A program made the position numbers and the translations under genes. A model generated the notes under the pieces. The model was not told the origin of the DNA, did no database searches, and saw only the letters and a list, made by a program, of their open reading frames with translations. Below, piece by piece: positions 1-8,498 of a stretch of DNA of 64,000 nucleotides (position 1 is the first letter of the stretch; each line of letters opens with the position of its first letter). This stretch comes from Arthrobacter sp. PsM3. GTDB lineage: Bacteria; Actinomycetota; Actinomycetes; Actinomycetales; Micrococcaceae. The stretch spans positions 1-64,000 of the forward strand of contig NZ_JARUXE010000025.1 in assembly GCF_030433895.1 (NCBI RefSeq), given 5' to 3'.

Positions 1-177
1 TCCGCAGCGCTCAGCCGGTGTAGGGGTCGGCGATGACCAGCCCGGATCCGCAGCGCTCAGCCGGTGTAGGGGTCGGCGATGACCAGCCCGGATCCGCAGC
101 GGTCAGCCGGCGGGGTCGGCGATGACCAGCCCGGATCCGCAGCGGTCAGCCGGCGGGGTGCGCGGCGCCAGCCTGGA
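1..177. repeat. Tandem array of about 4 units of 42-46 bp copied from the end of the adjacent dehydrogenase gene
   Basis: Units start at about 1, 47, 93 and 136. Units 1 and 2 are 46 bp and identical; units 3 and 4 are shorter (43 and 42 bp) and diverged. Read on the minus strand each unit carries a version of the last codons of the downstream dehydrogenase: the gene ends IADPYAG-stop and the perfect units read IADPYTG-stop, followed by the same GCGCTGCGGA-type tail. The array is therefore a 3'-end duplication rather than an unrelated satellite. The left border is not visible because the window starts inside it. Confidence 0.85.
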
Positions 178-187
178 TCCGTAGCGC

Positions 188-1687
188 TCAGCCGGCGTAG
201 GGGTCGGCGATGCCGATGTACTGGGTGGTGGTGTATTCGGCAATTCCTTCCGCGCCGCCTTCGCGGCCCAGCCCGGAATGCTTGACCCCGCCGAACGGAG
301 CGGCCGCGTTCGAGATGACCCCGGAGTTGAATCCCACCATGCCGAATTCGATCTGCTCGGCCACGCGCAGCAGCCGGTTGAAGTCGCGGCTGTACAGGTA
401 GGAGGCCAGGCCGTATTCGGTGGCGTTGGCCAGGGCAATGGCGTCCTGCTCGGTGGCGAAGGTGGTGACCGGGGCGACGGGGCCGAAGATTTCCTGGCGG
501 AGGATGTCGGCGTCGTTGGGCACGTTGGCCAGCACCGTGGGCGGGTAGAAGTACCCGGCGCCGCCAGCCGGTGCGCCGCCGGTGACCGCGGTGGCACCGG
601 CGTCGACGGCGGCGCTGACCAGGGCGTGCACGTCATCACGGGCACCGGCGTCGATCAGCGGTCCCACCTGGGTGCCGGGGTCGGTGCCCCGGCCAACGGT
701 CAGGGCGCCCATGGCCGCGGCGAACTTCTGCGTGAATTCGGCAGCCACGGATTCCTGGACCAGGAAGCGGTTCGCCGCGGTGCAGGCCTCGCCCATGTTC
801 CGCATCTTGGCGGCCATGGCACCGACGACCGCCTTGTCCAGGTCCGCGTCCTCAAAGACGATAAAGGGCGCGTTCCCGCCGAGCTCCATGGAAGTGCGCA
901 GCACGTTGGTGGCGGCGTCGGCCATCAGGCGCTTGCCCACCGGGGTGGAGCCGGTGAAGGAAACCTTGCGCAGCCGCGCATCGGCCAGCAGCGGCCCGGA
1001 GATGCCGGCGGCGCTGGAGGAGGCCACGACGTTGAGCACGCCGGCGGGCAGCCCGGCCTCCAGCATGGTCTGCGCGAAGAGCTGCGCGGTCAGCGGGGTC
1101 AGCCTGGCAGGCTTGAGCACCATGGTGCAGCCGGCCGCGACGGCCGGGGCGACCTTGCGGGTGGCCATGGCCAGCGGAAAGTTCCACGGTGTGATCAGCA
1201 GGCAGGGGCCCACCGGCTTCTTCTGCACCAGGATCCTGTTATTGCCCTCCGGGGTGGGGAGGTAGCGGCCGTAGTTGCGGACCGCCTCTTCGGAGAACCA
1301 GCGCAGGAATTCGGCACCGTAGGTGACCTCGCCGCGGGCCTCGGCCAGCGGTTTTCCCATTTCCAGGGTCATCAGCAGGGCGAAGTCCTCGGCCCGGGCC
1401 GTCACCAGGTCGAAGGCCCGGCGCAGGATCTCGGCCCGTTCCCGCGGCGCGGTGCGGGCCCAGGAAGCCTGCACCGCGTCCGCCGCGTCGAGCGCGGCGA
1501 GGGCGTCGGCGCTCGTGGCGGACGCCAGAGTGGCGAGGACTGCACCCGTGGAGGGGTCGTGGACGTCAAAGGTGCCGCCGTCGGACGCTTCGCGCCACTG
1601 CCCGCCGATCAGCAGGCCCTTCGGGACGGAGTCAAGAAGCTCGGCCTCACGAACTGGTGAGAGCGGACCTACGAGGGAAGTGGTCAT
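188..1687 (-). CDS. gabD: NAD(P)+-dependent succinate-semialdehyde (or glutarate-semialdehyde) dehydrogenase
   Basis: This 499-aa aldehyde dehydrogenase oxidises an omega-semialdehyde to the dicarboxylate in the cytosol, the last step of GABA catabolism. It has the SFTGSTPVG nucleotide-binding motif, the general base E268 in MELGGNAPF and the catalytic C302 in GEACTAANR, at canonical family positions and full length. The ATG at 1687 follows an AGGA-containing stretch. It lies 114 bp downstream of the esterase gene on the same strand, separated by a strong hairpin. The substrate could be succinate semialdehyde (from GABA), glutarate semialdehyde (from 5-aminovalerate or a C5 lactone) or adipate semialdehyde; sequence alone does not separate these. 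Its 3' end is duplicated in the tandem array at 1-177. Confidence 0.88.
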   Translation of the reverse strand: MTTSLVGPLSPVREAELLDSVPKGLLIGGQWREASDGGTFDVHDPSTGAVLATLASATSADALAALDAADAVQASWARTAPRERAEILRRAFDLVTARAEDFALLMTLEMGKPLAEARGEVTYGAEFLRWFSEEAVRNYGRYLPTPEGNNRILVQKKPVGPCLLITPWNFPLAMATRKVAPAVAAGCTMVLKPARLTPLTAQLFAQTMLEAGLPAGVLNVVASSSAAGISGPLLADARLRKVSFTGSTPVGKRLMADAATNVLRTSMELGGNAPFIVFEDADLDKAVVGAMAAKMRNMGEACTAANRFLVQESVAAEFTQKFAAAMGALTVGRGTDPGTQVGPLIDAGARDDVHALVSAAVDAGATAVTGGAPAGGAGYFYPPTVLANVPNDADILRQEIFGPVAPVTTFATEQDAIALANATEYGLASYLYSRDFNRLLRVAEQIEFGMVGFNSGVISNAAAPFGGVKHSGLGREGGAEGIAEYTTTQYIGIADPYAG

Positions 1688-1712
1688 GGAGTTTTTCCTA
1701 AGAACGTGAATG

Positions 1713-1752
1713 ACGGTGATGGCCCGTCAAGGAATTGACGGGCCATCACCGT
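1713..1752. terminator. Perfect 18-bp hairpin with GGAA loop between esterase and dehydrogenase genes
   Basis: Arms 1713-1730 and 1735-1752 are perfectly complementary around the 4-base loop GGAA. There is no clear U-tract in either direction, so this could be a transcript-end or processing structure between the two minus-strand genes, or a protein-binding palindrome upstream of gabD, rather than a classical intrinsic terminator. Confidence 0.6.
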
Positions 1753-1801
1753 GCTTCGATTGATCAGCCTTCCGGTGCCGGGACGGCAGGGTCCGCCCCG
1801 G

Positions 1802-2755
1802 TCAGGCTGTGCGGTTCCTGATGAAGCCGGCGACGTCGCCGACTGTCTTTTCGCCGCGCCGGATCCGCCCGGCGGACGTGAGCAGTCCGTGGGCGTATCC
1901 GGTGAGGTGCTGGTAATGGACCTCGGTTCCGGCCCGGGCCAGGGCGGCGGCGTAGTCTGCCCCCTCGTCAACCAGCGGATCGTTGTCCACTGTGATGACG
2001 TAGGCCGGCGGAAGCCCGGCAGGGAGCTGGGCCAGGGCGGGGCTGATGTCCGGCCGCGCCCGGTCGATCCCCTCGGGCAGGTAGTGGTCCGCGAACCAGG
2101 CGATGGTGTCGGCAACCAGGGGGAAGCCTTCGGTGACCCGGCTGTAGGACTGGGCAGACATCGTCAGGTCGACCATCGGGTAGATGAGGACCTGCGCCGC
2201 GATCGGCCACGGATAGGCGCTTTCCGCGTTTTCGATGGCCAGGACCGCGGCCAGCTGGCCGCCTGCACTGTCACCGACCAGGACGGCCTTGGTTACGTCC
2301 AGGCCATGGACCGGAGCTGCGCTGAACAGCCAGTCCAGCGCCGCCCGGCTGTCCTCGATTGCCGCAGGGTAGGGGTGCTCCGGGGCGAGCCGGTAGTCCA
2401 CCGCCACCACGGGCAGGCCCGTGAGGGCAGCCAGGCGCCGGCACAGCCCGTCATGGGTGGAGAGGCTTCCCATGACCCAGCCGCCGCCGTGGAGGAACAG
2501 CACGACGGCGGTCGGCCCGGTCTGGGTGCGCGGCTCGTAGACCCGCACGCCGAAGTCCTGCACGCCGAAGTCCGTGACCGAGGAAAGCGGATCGCCGGTG
2601 AGGCCGTTGGCGGCACAGCCGCGCTCGTACATTCCCCGCACCTCGTCCACGGGGTAGGTGTGGAACGGGCGTCCGCCGGAGGCCCGGAACCGTTCCAGAA
2701 CGTCGGCTGCGTCCTCGGCTACGGGCCTTCCGCTGAACAGATCCTGGCTGGTCAC
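1802..2755 (-). CDS. Alpha/beta hydrolase, hormone-sensitive-lipase (family IV) esterase
   Basis: A 317-aa esterase/lipase. It shows the oxyanion-hole motif HGGGWVMGS, the nucleophile motif GDSAGGQLAA, an Asp in VDNDPLVDEG and a His in GYAHGLL, the order expected for the bacterial HSL family. The GTG start at 2755 overlaps the stop of the upstream monooxygenase (GTGA), so the two are translationally coupled. A longer reading frame extends to 3148 but runs entirely inside the monooxygenase gene. Coupling to a Baeyer-Villiger enzyme suggests it hydrolyses the ester or lactone that enzyme makes; the exact substrate is inferred. Confidence 0.85.
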   Translation of the reverse strand: MTSQDLFSGRPVAEDAADVLERFRASGGRPFHTYPVDEVRGMYERGCAANGLTGDPLSSVTDFGVQDFGVRVYEPRTQTGPTAVVLFLHGGGWVMGSLSTHDGLCRRLAALTGLPVVAVDYRLAPEHPYPAAIEDSRAALDWLFSAAPVHGLDVTKAVLVGDSAGGQLAAVLAIENAESAYPWPIAAQVLIYPMVDLTMSAQSYSRVTEGFPLVADTIAWFADHYLPEGIDRARPDISPALAQLPAGLPPAYVITVDNDPLVDEGADYAAALARAGTEVHYQHLTGYAHGLLTSAGRIRRGEKTVGDVAGFIRNRTA

Positions 2756-4239
2756 TTTTCCGAACCGGCCGCGGCCAGCTGGAGGTAGTCCTCGAGCTGG
2801 AGGTCCTGGGTGTGGGCCCGGTACTCGTTGACGGTGCCGGACCAGTTGTTGATGACGCGGCCGTCCTCGTTCTTGTACCAGGAGGAGCACTCGGAGGAGA
2901 AGGCGGACTTGCCGAGTTCTTCCTGGACGTGGGCGTTGAATTCCTCCAGCACGCCGCGGTGAACTTCCAGCACCCTCGTCTCGTCGGCCGCGATGTACTG
3001 AACGGCCTGCGCGATGTAGCGGTGCTGGGCTTCGAGCATGGACACCACCGAGTTGTGGTTCAGGTTGGTATTCGGCCCGTAGACCATAAAGAGGTTGGGG
3101 AAGCTGTCGACGGTGATGCCGAGGTAGGCCTCCGGGGCGTTGCCCCACCGCTCGTCCAGGCCGAGTCCGTCGCGTCCGGCAACGCGCATGGAGCCCTGGA
3201 AGGCGTGGCTCTTGAACCCGGTGGCGTAAACGATCACGTCGAATTCGTGCTCGACGCCGTCTGCCGTGCGGATGCCGCGGGGCGTGTATTCGGTGATCTT
3301 CTCGGTCACGAGGTCCACGTTGTCGCGGGTCAGGGCGGGGTAGAACTCATCGCTCCGGAGGATGCGCTTGCAGCCGAAGTCGTAGTCGGGTGTGAGCTTG
3401 GCCCGCAGGGCCGGGTCCGCCACCTGGTTCTCGAGGTGCTGGCGGGCCTGCTGGACACCTTCCTCGGATGCTGCACTGTGGCGGCGGGTGCGTTCGAATC
3501 CGGCTTCGCGGAGCTCATGGATCTCCTGGCGCTTCGTGCGGTAAAGCTCGGGGTCCGCCTGGAACGCCGCGGTCTCCTCGGCCGTGAAGACGTACTGGTC
3601 GCGGGGCAGGATGTAGTTGGCTGACCGCTGGAACACCGTAAGGTTCGAGGCGATCTTGGCTACCTCGGGCACGTACTGGACGGCGGTGGCTGCGGAGCCG
3701 ATGGATGCGACGCGCTTGCCGGTCAGATCGAGGTCGTGGCGCCAGGAGGAGGAGTGGAACACCTCTCCTTCGAAGGACTCAATGCCCGGGATGTCCGGGA
3801 TGTTGGGCACATTCAGCTGGCCCCAGGCTGCCACGACGGAACGGGCCAGGAACTGGGAGCCGTCTGCGGTATGCACGGTCCAGAGGCTGCGGTCCTGGTC
3901 CCATTCGGTGGCCGTGATGTTCTGGCCGAAGCGGATGTGCTTGGCCAGGCCGAATTCCTCCACCAGGGAACGCAGGTAACCCAGGAGTTCCTCCTGGCCG
4001 GCGAACAGCCGGGACACCTTCAGGTTGAGGAAATAGCTGTAGCAGTAAACGAGCGCCTGGGTGTCGCAGGCGGCGCCCGGGTACGTGTTCTCGCGCCAGA
4101 CACCTCCGACGTCGTTGCCGCGCTCAAGGATCAGGAAGTCCTCGACGCCTTCCTGCACGAACTGGGCTCCCTGGCCCAGGCCTCCGAAGCCGGCGCCGAT
4201 GACGATGGAACTGTAAACGTGGTCGTTGGTGAGTGACAT
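2752..4239 (-). CDS. FAD/NADPH-dependent Baeyer-Villiger monooxygenase (cyclohexanone-monooxygenase-like)
   Basis: A 495-aa flavin monooxygenase that inserts one oxygen atom next to a ketone carbonyl to give an ester or lactone. The N-terminal FAD Rossmann motif is GAGFGGLG; the Baeyer-Villiger fingerprint FxGxxxHxxxW is present as FEGEVFHSSSWRHD and is followed by a second dinucleotide motif SIGSAATAVQ. Length fits type I BVMOs, slightly short of cyclohexanone monooxygenases. It sits between an alcohol dehydrogenase gene upstream and the overlapping esterase downstream, a typical ketone degradation order. Substrate (cyclic, linear or methyl ketone) cannot be read from sequence. Confidence 0.87.
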   Translation of the reverse strand: MSLTNDHVYSSIVIGAGFGGLGQGAQFVQEGVEDFLILERGNDVGGVWRENTYPGAACDTQALVYCYSYFLNLKVSRLFAGQEELLGYLRSLVEEFGLAKHIRFGQNITATEWDQDRSLWTVHTADGSQFLARSVVAAWGQLNVPNIPDIPGIESFEGEVFHSSSWRHDLDLTGKRVASIGSAATAVQYVPEVAKIASNLTVFQRSANYILPRDQYVFTAEETAAFQADPELYRTKRQEIHELREAGFERTRRHSAASEEGVQQARQHLENQVADPALRAKLTPDYDFGCKRILRSDEFYPALTRDNVDLVTEKITEYTPRGIRTADGVEHEFDVIVYATGFKSHAFQGSMRVAGRDGLGLDERWGNAPEAYLGITVDSFPNLFMVYGPNTNLNHNSVVSMLEAQHRYIAQAVQYIAADETRVLEVHRGVLEEFNAHVQEELGKSAFSSECSSWYKNEDGRVINNWSGTVNEYRAHTQDLQLEDYLQLAAAGSEK

Positions 4240-4270
4240 GGTGTTCTCTCCTCAGGGAAAGTCTGGTGGT

Positions 4271-5425
4271 TTAGGAAAAGGTGATGATTTGGCGCAGCGC
4301 GTGGCCGCCGTCGAGCGTGTCCATGGCCCGGTTGATCTCCTCGAGCGGGATGGTGTCCGAAACGAGGCCTTCCACGGCAAGTTGCCCGGAGCGCCACAGC
4401 TCCTCGTAGATCGGGATGTCGTGTTCCGGAACGGCTGAGCCGAGGTAGCTGCCAACGATGGTCCGGGCCTCCGCCGTCAGGGCGAGCGGGTCGATGGAGG
4501 CGGGCTGACCCGGGGCCGGCAGGCCGACCGTCACGGTGATGCCGCCGGGCTTGGTCAAGGCGATGGCGGCTTCCAGCGCGCGGGGGTGTCCGGCGGCTTC
4601 AATGACGGCGTCGAACTTCTCACCGCATTCCAGCGCCGCAGCGGAGGTCATGGCGTTACTCGCGCCGAGATTCATGGCGGCTTCCAGCTTGGCCGGCAGC
4701 GTGTCAATGCCGACCACGTATTCGACGCCGGCGGCCCTGGCGGTGATGAGCGCGGCCATGCCGACACCGCCGAGCCCGACGATGGCCACCCGGGAGGAAG
4801 GCCCGGGTTTGGCAACATTGAGAATGGCTCCGCCGCCGGTGAGCAGGGCACAGCCCAGCAGCGCAGCGATGTGCGCCGGCACGTCCGGGCCGACGGGCAC
4901 CACGGAACGGCGGGAGACCACGGCGTGCGTGGCGAAAGCGGAGACGCCGAGGTGGTGGTGCACGGGCTCACCGTCCCGGGAGAGTCTCCGGCTGCCACCG
5001 AGCAAGGTGCCTTCCGCGTTGGAGGCGCTGCCCTGCGCGCAGGGGGTCTTGCCGTTCGAGTGGCATCCGGCGCACTCTCCACACCGGGGGAGGAAGGTCA
5101 TCACCACGCGCTGGCCCAGGGCAATGTCAGTGACACCCGCACCGAGTTCCTCGACGATTCCGGCGGCCTCGTGACCGAGCAGCATCGGAACCGGCCGCGG
5201 CCGGTTTCCGTTCACGACGGACAGGTCCGAGTGGCATACCCCGGCGGCCTCGATGCGGACAAGGATCTCGCCCTGGCCGGGACCTTCCAGCTCGAGTTCG
5301 GCCACCCGGATGGGAAGGCTGTCCTGGTAGGGCCGGTCCGCCCCGATGGTTTCAAGCACGGCGCCGCGGATGGTCCTCGTGCGGCCGGCGGTCTTTGTGG
5401 CTGGCTTTGTGTCTTCGATCGTCAC
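4271..5425 (-). CDS. Zinc-dependent medium-chain alcohol dehydrogenase
   Basis: A 384-aa MDR alcohol dehydrogenase. It has the catalytic zinc ligands in GVCHSDLS and LGHEAAGIV, the structural-zinc cysteine cluster beginning PRCGECAGC, and the NAD-binding loop GLGGVGMAAL. I chose the GTG at 5425 because GGAGAGGA lies at 5431-5438 with a 5-bp gap; an ATG at 5440 in frame overlaps that site and has no ribosome-binding site of its own. It is 31 bp upstream of the monooxygenase and probably supplies its ketone by oxidising a secondary alcohol, or oxidises the hydroxy-acid after ester cleavage. Confidence 0.85.
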   Translation of the reverse strand: MTIEDTKPATKTAGRTRTIRGAVLETIGADRPYQDSLPIRVAELELEGPGQGEILVRIEAAGVCHSDLSVVNGNRPRPVPMLLGHEAAGIVEELGAGVTDIALGQRVVMTFLPRCGECAGCHSNGKTPCAQGSASNAEGTLLGGSRRLSRDGEPVHHHLGVSAFATHAVVSRRSVVPVGPDVPAHIAALLGCALLTGGGAILNVAKPGPSSRVAIVGLGGVGMAALITARAAGVEYVVGIDTLPAKLEAAMNLGASNAMTSAAALECGEKFDAVIEAAGHPRALEAAIALTKPGGITVTVGLPAPGQPASIDPLALTAEARTIVGSYLGSAVPEHDIPIYEELWRSGQLAVEGLVSDTIPLEEINRAMDTLDGGHALRQIITFS

Positions 5426-5430
5426 GATCG

Positions 5431-5438
5431 TCCTCTCC
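5431..5438 (-). promoter_or_regulatory. Ribosome-binding site that fixes the GTG start of the alcohol dehydrogenase
   Basis: On the minus strand the site reads GGAGAGGA, 5 bp before the GTG at 5425. The alternative upstream ATG (5440) lies within or next to this site, arguing for the GTG. Confidence 0.6.
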
Positions 5439-5474
5439 ATGATGCAGTGAAGCTGTGCATTGAGAGTAGGCAAC

Positions 5475-5529
5475 GTGACAACCCCAGTCACGGTGCGGAA
5501 TGTCGTGACTTGGCCTTTTCTTTGTACGA
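5475..5529. promoter_or_regulatory. Putative regulatory element, copy A (also at 13541-13592)
   Basis: From 5488 to 5529 this sequence matches 13551-13592 at 32 of 42 positions without gaps. Both copies begin near a GTGAC...GTCAC inverted repeat (spacer 7 here, 4 in the other) and end in TTTGTACG. It lies 50 bp upstream of the alcohol dehydrogenase start. The TTTGTAC half-site resembles the arms of the palindrome beside pucR at 7016-7031, suggesting control by that PucR protein; this is inference. Confidence 0.5.
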
Positions 5530-5558
5530 TTCGTCAAAAAGCCTTGGTGGCAGGGCCT

Positions 5559-7001
5559 TTATTCCTTGGGGGGCGCCTGGGTGCGGCCCCTCAGGGCAAG
5601 CCAGAGCTGGGCTGCGACGTCGGGGTCGTCCAGGTCAACGCCCAGAAGTTCCTTGGCCTGGGCAATCCGGTACCGCACCGAGTTCCGGTGCACGCCGATT
5701 TCCCGCCCGGCGGCCTCCCACTGCCCGCGGTGGGCCAGGTAGGCCCGGACGGTCTCCAGGAGGTGGCCCGGGTGCGCCACCAGCGTGTCCACCCACTCGT
5801 CGGCCGGGAGGTCGAGTCCGTGCCCGACGCGGATGAACTGTCCGGGAGGGGCGGAGGCCGCAATCTCGGCGACCTGGGCCCGGATTTCGTGCAGCCGCCG
5901 GAGCGGCATCGGCCCGCCCCACGCGCCGCGGGCACCCTTGGGCAGCTTCGGCGAGGGGCCGGATGCTGCCTGGAGCACGAACATCACACCGGAACGCTCG
6001 AGCACGAGTCCGTCCGGGTGGGGCTGCGTTGCCAGCTCTTCCAGGTCCGGAAGCACCACGACGAATGCCGTCTCGGGCAGCGGGGCGGAGTCCATCTGGG
6101 TGGCCAGGAGGCGCGCGGCATCATCGTGTCCCTCCAGGACAAGCGCGGCGAGCATCCCCTCGGCGCGGCGCCGTTCAGCCGCCGCGCGGCGCTGCCCTGC
6201 CGCCCTCGCGGCAAGGAGCGTGGACGCGGTCAGGAACAGGTGGCGCTCGGCGGCACCCAGCTGCCCGCTCCGGCCCAGCGCAAGGTAGCCGGACATCGCC
6301 GGACCGTCGGATACCGGATAGAGGGACGCGGTGCCGGATGCGAGTTGGATGTTGCCCGTCGCCCCCCGGCGGGCGGTCCGCAGCCTGGCGGATTCGCGGG
6401 CCAGTTCCGCCAGCAGCCCGGCCGGCAGTTCGCCGCCGCTGGCCGCCGCCGACGACGGAGTCCCGTCACCTTCCGGCAGGTAGGCAACCCATGTGCCGAG
6501 GGCGCGGGAGAGCTCGCGGACGATCTCGGGTTCCGCATCCTCTTCCGCGGCGGCGCGGGTCAGTGCCACCTGGAGACCCAGCAGGGCTGTAAGTTCGGCC
6601 TCGCCGCCCTGCCTGACCAGCTCCCAATAGGCCCGCGATACGGCCAGGAACGGGGACTCCCGGGGGACTGTCAGCAGGGGAAGGCCCAATTCCACGCATG
6701 CGGCCCGGAGCTCGTCGGGCACCATGGCGTGGCCTGAACCCAGGCCCAGACCCAGGGCCGCCACGCCGCCGTCAACAAGCCGCTGCACGTAATTTCGGGC
6801 CGCCTCCGCCCGGGCATCACCGTTGAGGCCGCCGAGCTGCAGTCCCACGGTCAGCAGCAGTTCGCCGCCGTAAAGGAACACGGTGGGATCCTCAAGCTCG
6901 GACACGTGGACGCCCGTCAGCTCAACGCGGGGAAGCGGAACCGGCCAGTAGGGCACCAGGTCGGGCTTTGCGGCCTCGACAAGCCGAGCGAGGGTGATCA
7001 T
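5559..7001 (-). CDS. PucR/CdaR-family transcriptional regulator
   Basis: A 480-aa regulator. The N-terminal 120 residues match the PucR sensory domain (start MITLARLVEAAKP, then a motif around FLYGGELLLTVGL), followed by a central variable region, and the C-terminus has the PucR-type helix-turn-helix (HRNSVRYRIAQAKELLGV). It is transcribed divergently from the aminotransferase operon and points toward the alcohol dehydrogenase operon, so it is the likely local regulator of both. A perfect palindrome sits 14 bp upstream of its start, consistent with autoregulation. The effector is unknown; a pathway amine or semialdehyde is plausible. Confidence 0.88.
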   Translation of the reverse strand: MITLARLVEAAKPDLVPYWPVPLPRVELTGVHVSELEDPTVFLYGGELLLTVGLQLGGLNGDARAEAARNYVQRLVDGGVAALGLGLGSGHAMVPDELRAACVELGLPLLTVPRESPFLAVSRAYWELVRQGGEAELTALLGLQVALTRAAAEEDAEPEIVRELSRALGTWVAYLPEGDGTPSSAAASGGELPAGLLAELARESARLRTARRGATGNIQLASGTASLYPVSDGPAMSGYLALGRSGQLGAAERHLFLTASTLLAARAAGQRRAAAERRRAEGMLAALVLEGHDDAARLLATQMDSAPLPETAFVVVLPDLEELATQPHPDGLVLERSGVMFVLQAASGPSPKLPKGARGAWGGPMPLRRLHEIRAQVAEIAASAPPGQFIRVGHGLDLPADEWVDTLVAHPGHLLETVRAYLAHRGQWEAAGREIGVHRNSVRYRIAQAKELLGVDLDDPDVAAQLWLALRGRTQAPPKE

Positions 7002-7015
7002 GCCTCAAGCATAAG

Positions 7016-7031
7016 GTACAAGCCTTTGTAC
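7016..7031. promoter_or_regulatory. Palindrome GTACAA-N4-TTGTAC, probable PucR operator
   Basis: Perfect 6-bp inverted arms around a 4-bp spacer, in the pucR/aminotransferase divergent intergenic region, 14 bp from the pucR ATG and about 108 bp from the aminotransferase ATG. The TTTGTAC half-site recurs at 5522-5528 and 13585-13591. Confidence 0.55.
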
Positions 7032-7139
7032 AATCCGGCTTCTGTGCTCATTCAGCAGGACGAATCATCCAAAGACAGCAGGCTCCGCCGTCCTTATCGT
7101 GGGAGCCAAACCACGAATCCAAACCCACGAGGAGGACCC

Positions 7140-8498
7140 ATGACGGTCACACCAGAACTCGCCCCCAGCCGCGCCACTGACCCGGCCAGCGTCACAGCAA
7201 CAGCCCGCCGCCTGCTCACGGAGCTCCCCGGCCCGCGCTCCCGCGAACTGGAAGCCGAACGCCGGAAGCACGTGACCGACGCATTCGGCATCACCATGCC
7301 GGTGTTCATCGACCACGCGCAGGATGCGCTGCTCGTGGACGTTGACGGGAACCACCTGATCGACTTCGCCTCCGGAATCGCGGTCACCAGCGTCGGCGCG
7401 GCGAACCCGAAGGTGGCCAAGCGCGCTGCCGCCCAGCTCGAGCGCTTCACGCACACCTGCTTCATGGTCACCGAATATGCCTCCTTCGTCGAGGTCTGCC
7501 GGTGGCTCAACGAGCACACCCCCGGCGACTTCGAGAAGCGGACCGCGCTGTTCACCACCGGTGCCGAGGCCGTGGAAAACGCGGTCAAGGTCGCCCGGGC
7601 CGCAACCCGGCGCCCGAACATCCTCGTCTTCGACGAGGCCTACCACGGACGCACCCAGCTCACCATGGCCATGACGGCCAAGGAAAACCCGTACCGGCTC
7701 AACTTCGGACCTTTCCCGGGTTCGGTCTTCCGCGGCCCGACGGCGCCCGCACACACCTCCCCGAACGGACCCGGCGAAGCCCTCGGACGGATCGAGGAAC
7801 TCCTGGCCCAGCACGGGCCGGAGACGTTCGCCGCGATGGTCATCGAGCCGATCCAGGGCGAGGGCGGCTTCATCGTCCAGGCCCCCGGATTCCTCACCGG
7901 GCTGCGCGAGATCGCAACGCGCCACGGCATCGTCCTGGTCATCGACGAAATCCAGTCCGGCATGGGCCGCACCGGAAAGCTGTTCGCGTCCGAGCACGAA
8001 GGCATTGCCGGGGACATCACCTTGACCGCGAAGGCCCTCGGCGCCGGTCTGCCGCTCTCGGCCGCCACCGGGCGGGCCGAGCTCATGAACGCCGTTCACA
8101 CCGGCGGTCTCGGCGGCACCTACGCCGGCAACCCGGTAGCCTGCGAGGCCGCCCTGGCGGTCTTCGACATTCTCGAAGAGGGTACCCTCCTGGAGAACGC
8201 CGCCCGCATCGAAGCCGCCGTTCGCCGCCGCTTCGAGCCTCTTGTGGCCCTCGACGGCGTCGCCGACGTCCGCGGCCGGGGCGCCATGATGGCCATCGAG
8301 TTCCGCGACAGCTCAGGACCCCGCGGGGACCTCGCCAGCGCCGCCGCCAAGGCAGCCAACGCCCACGGCGTCCTCACCCTCACCTGCGGGACCAACGGAA
8401 ATGTGATCCGCCTGCTGCCCCCGCTGGTCATCGAGGCCGACGTCCTCGACGAGGGCCTCGCCGTGCTGGAGGCATCCATTCGCTCCGTGCTTTCATGA
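7140..8498 (+). CDS. gabT: Class III omega-aminotransferase (4-aminobutyrate/5-aminovalerate aminotransferase)
   Basis: A 452-aa PLP enzyme that moves the terminal amino group of an omega-amino acid to 2-oxoglutarate, giving a semialdehyde and glutamate. It has the GTGAEA-type phosphate-binding region (TTGAEAVENAVK), the Asp of VIDEIQSGMGRTGK and the PLP lysine K298 in LTAKALGAG. The ATG at 7140 follows GAGGAGG; an upstream in-frame extension lacks support. Its stop overlaps the ATG of the CoA-transferase gene (ATGA). GABA is the default substrate, but the glutarate-type enzymes downstream make 5-aminovalerate at least as likely. Confidence 0.88.
   Translation: MTVTPELAPSRATDPASVTATARRLLTELPGPRSRELEAERRKHVTDAFGITMPVFIDHAQDALLVDVDGNHLIDFASGIAVTSVGAANPKVAKRAAAQLERFTHTCFMVTEYASFVEVCRWLNEHTPGDFEKRTALFTTGAEAVENAVKVARAATRRPNILVFDEAYHGRTQLTMAMTAKENPYRLNFGPFPGSVFRGPTAPAHTSPNGPGEALGRIEELLAQHGPETFAAMVIEPIQGEGGFIVQAPGFLTGLREIATRHGIVLVIDEIQSGMGRTGKLFASEHEGIAGDITLTAKALGAGLPLSAATGRAELMNAVHTGGLGGTYAGNPVACEAALAVFDILEEGTLLENAARIEAAVRRRFEPLVALDGVADVRGRGAMMAIEFRDSSGPRGDLASAAAKAANAHGVLTLTCGTNGNVIRLLPPLVIEADVLDEGLAVLEASIRSVLS

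Noticed and set aside
1..177. Regular short repeats suggesting a CRISPR array
   Set aside because: Units are contiguous without unique spacers and are derived from the neighbouring gene end; no cas genes.
278..1660. 460-codon open frame on the plus strand
   Set aside because: Mirror frame of the semialdehyde dehydrogenase; no domain, typical high-GC antisense frame.
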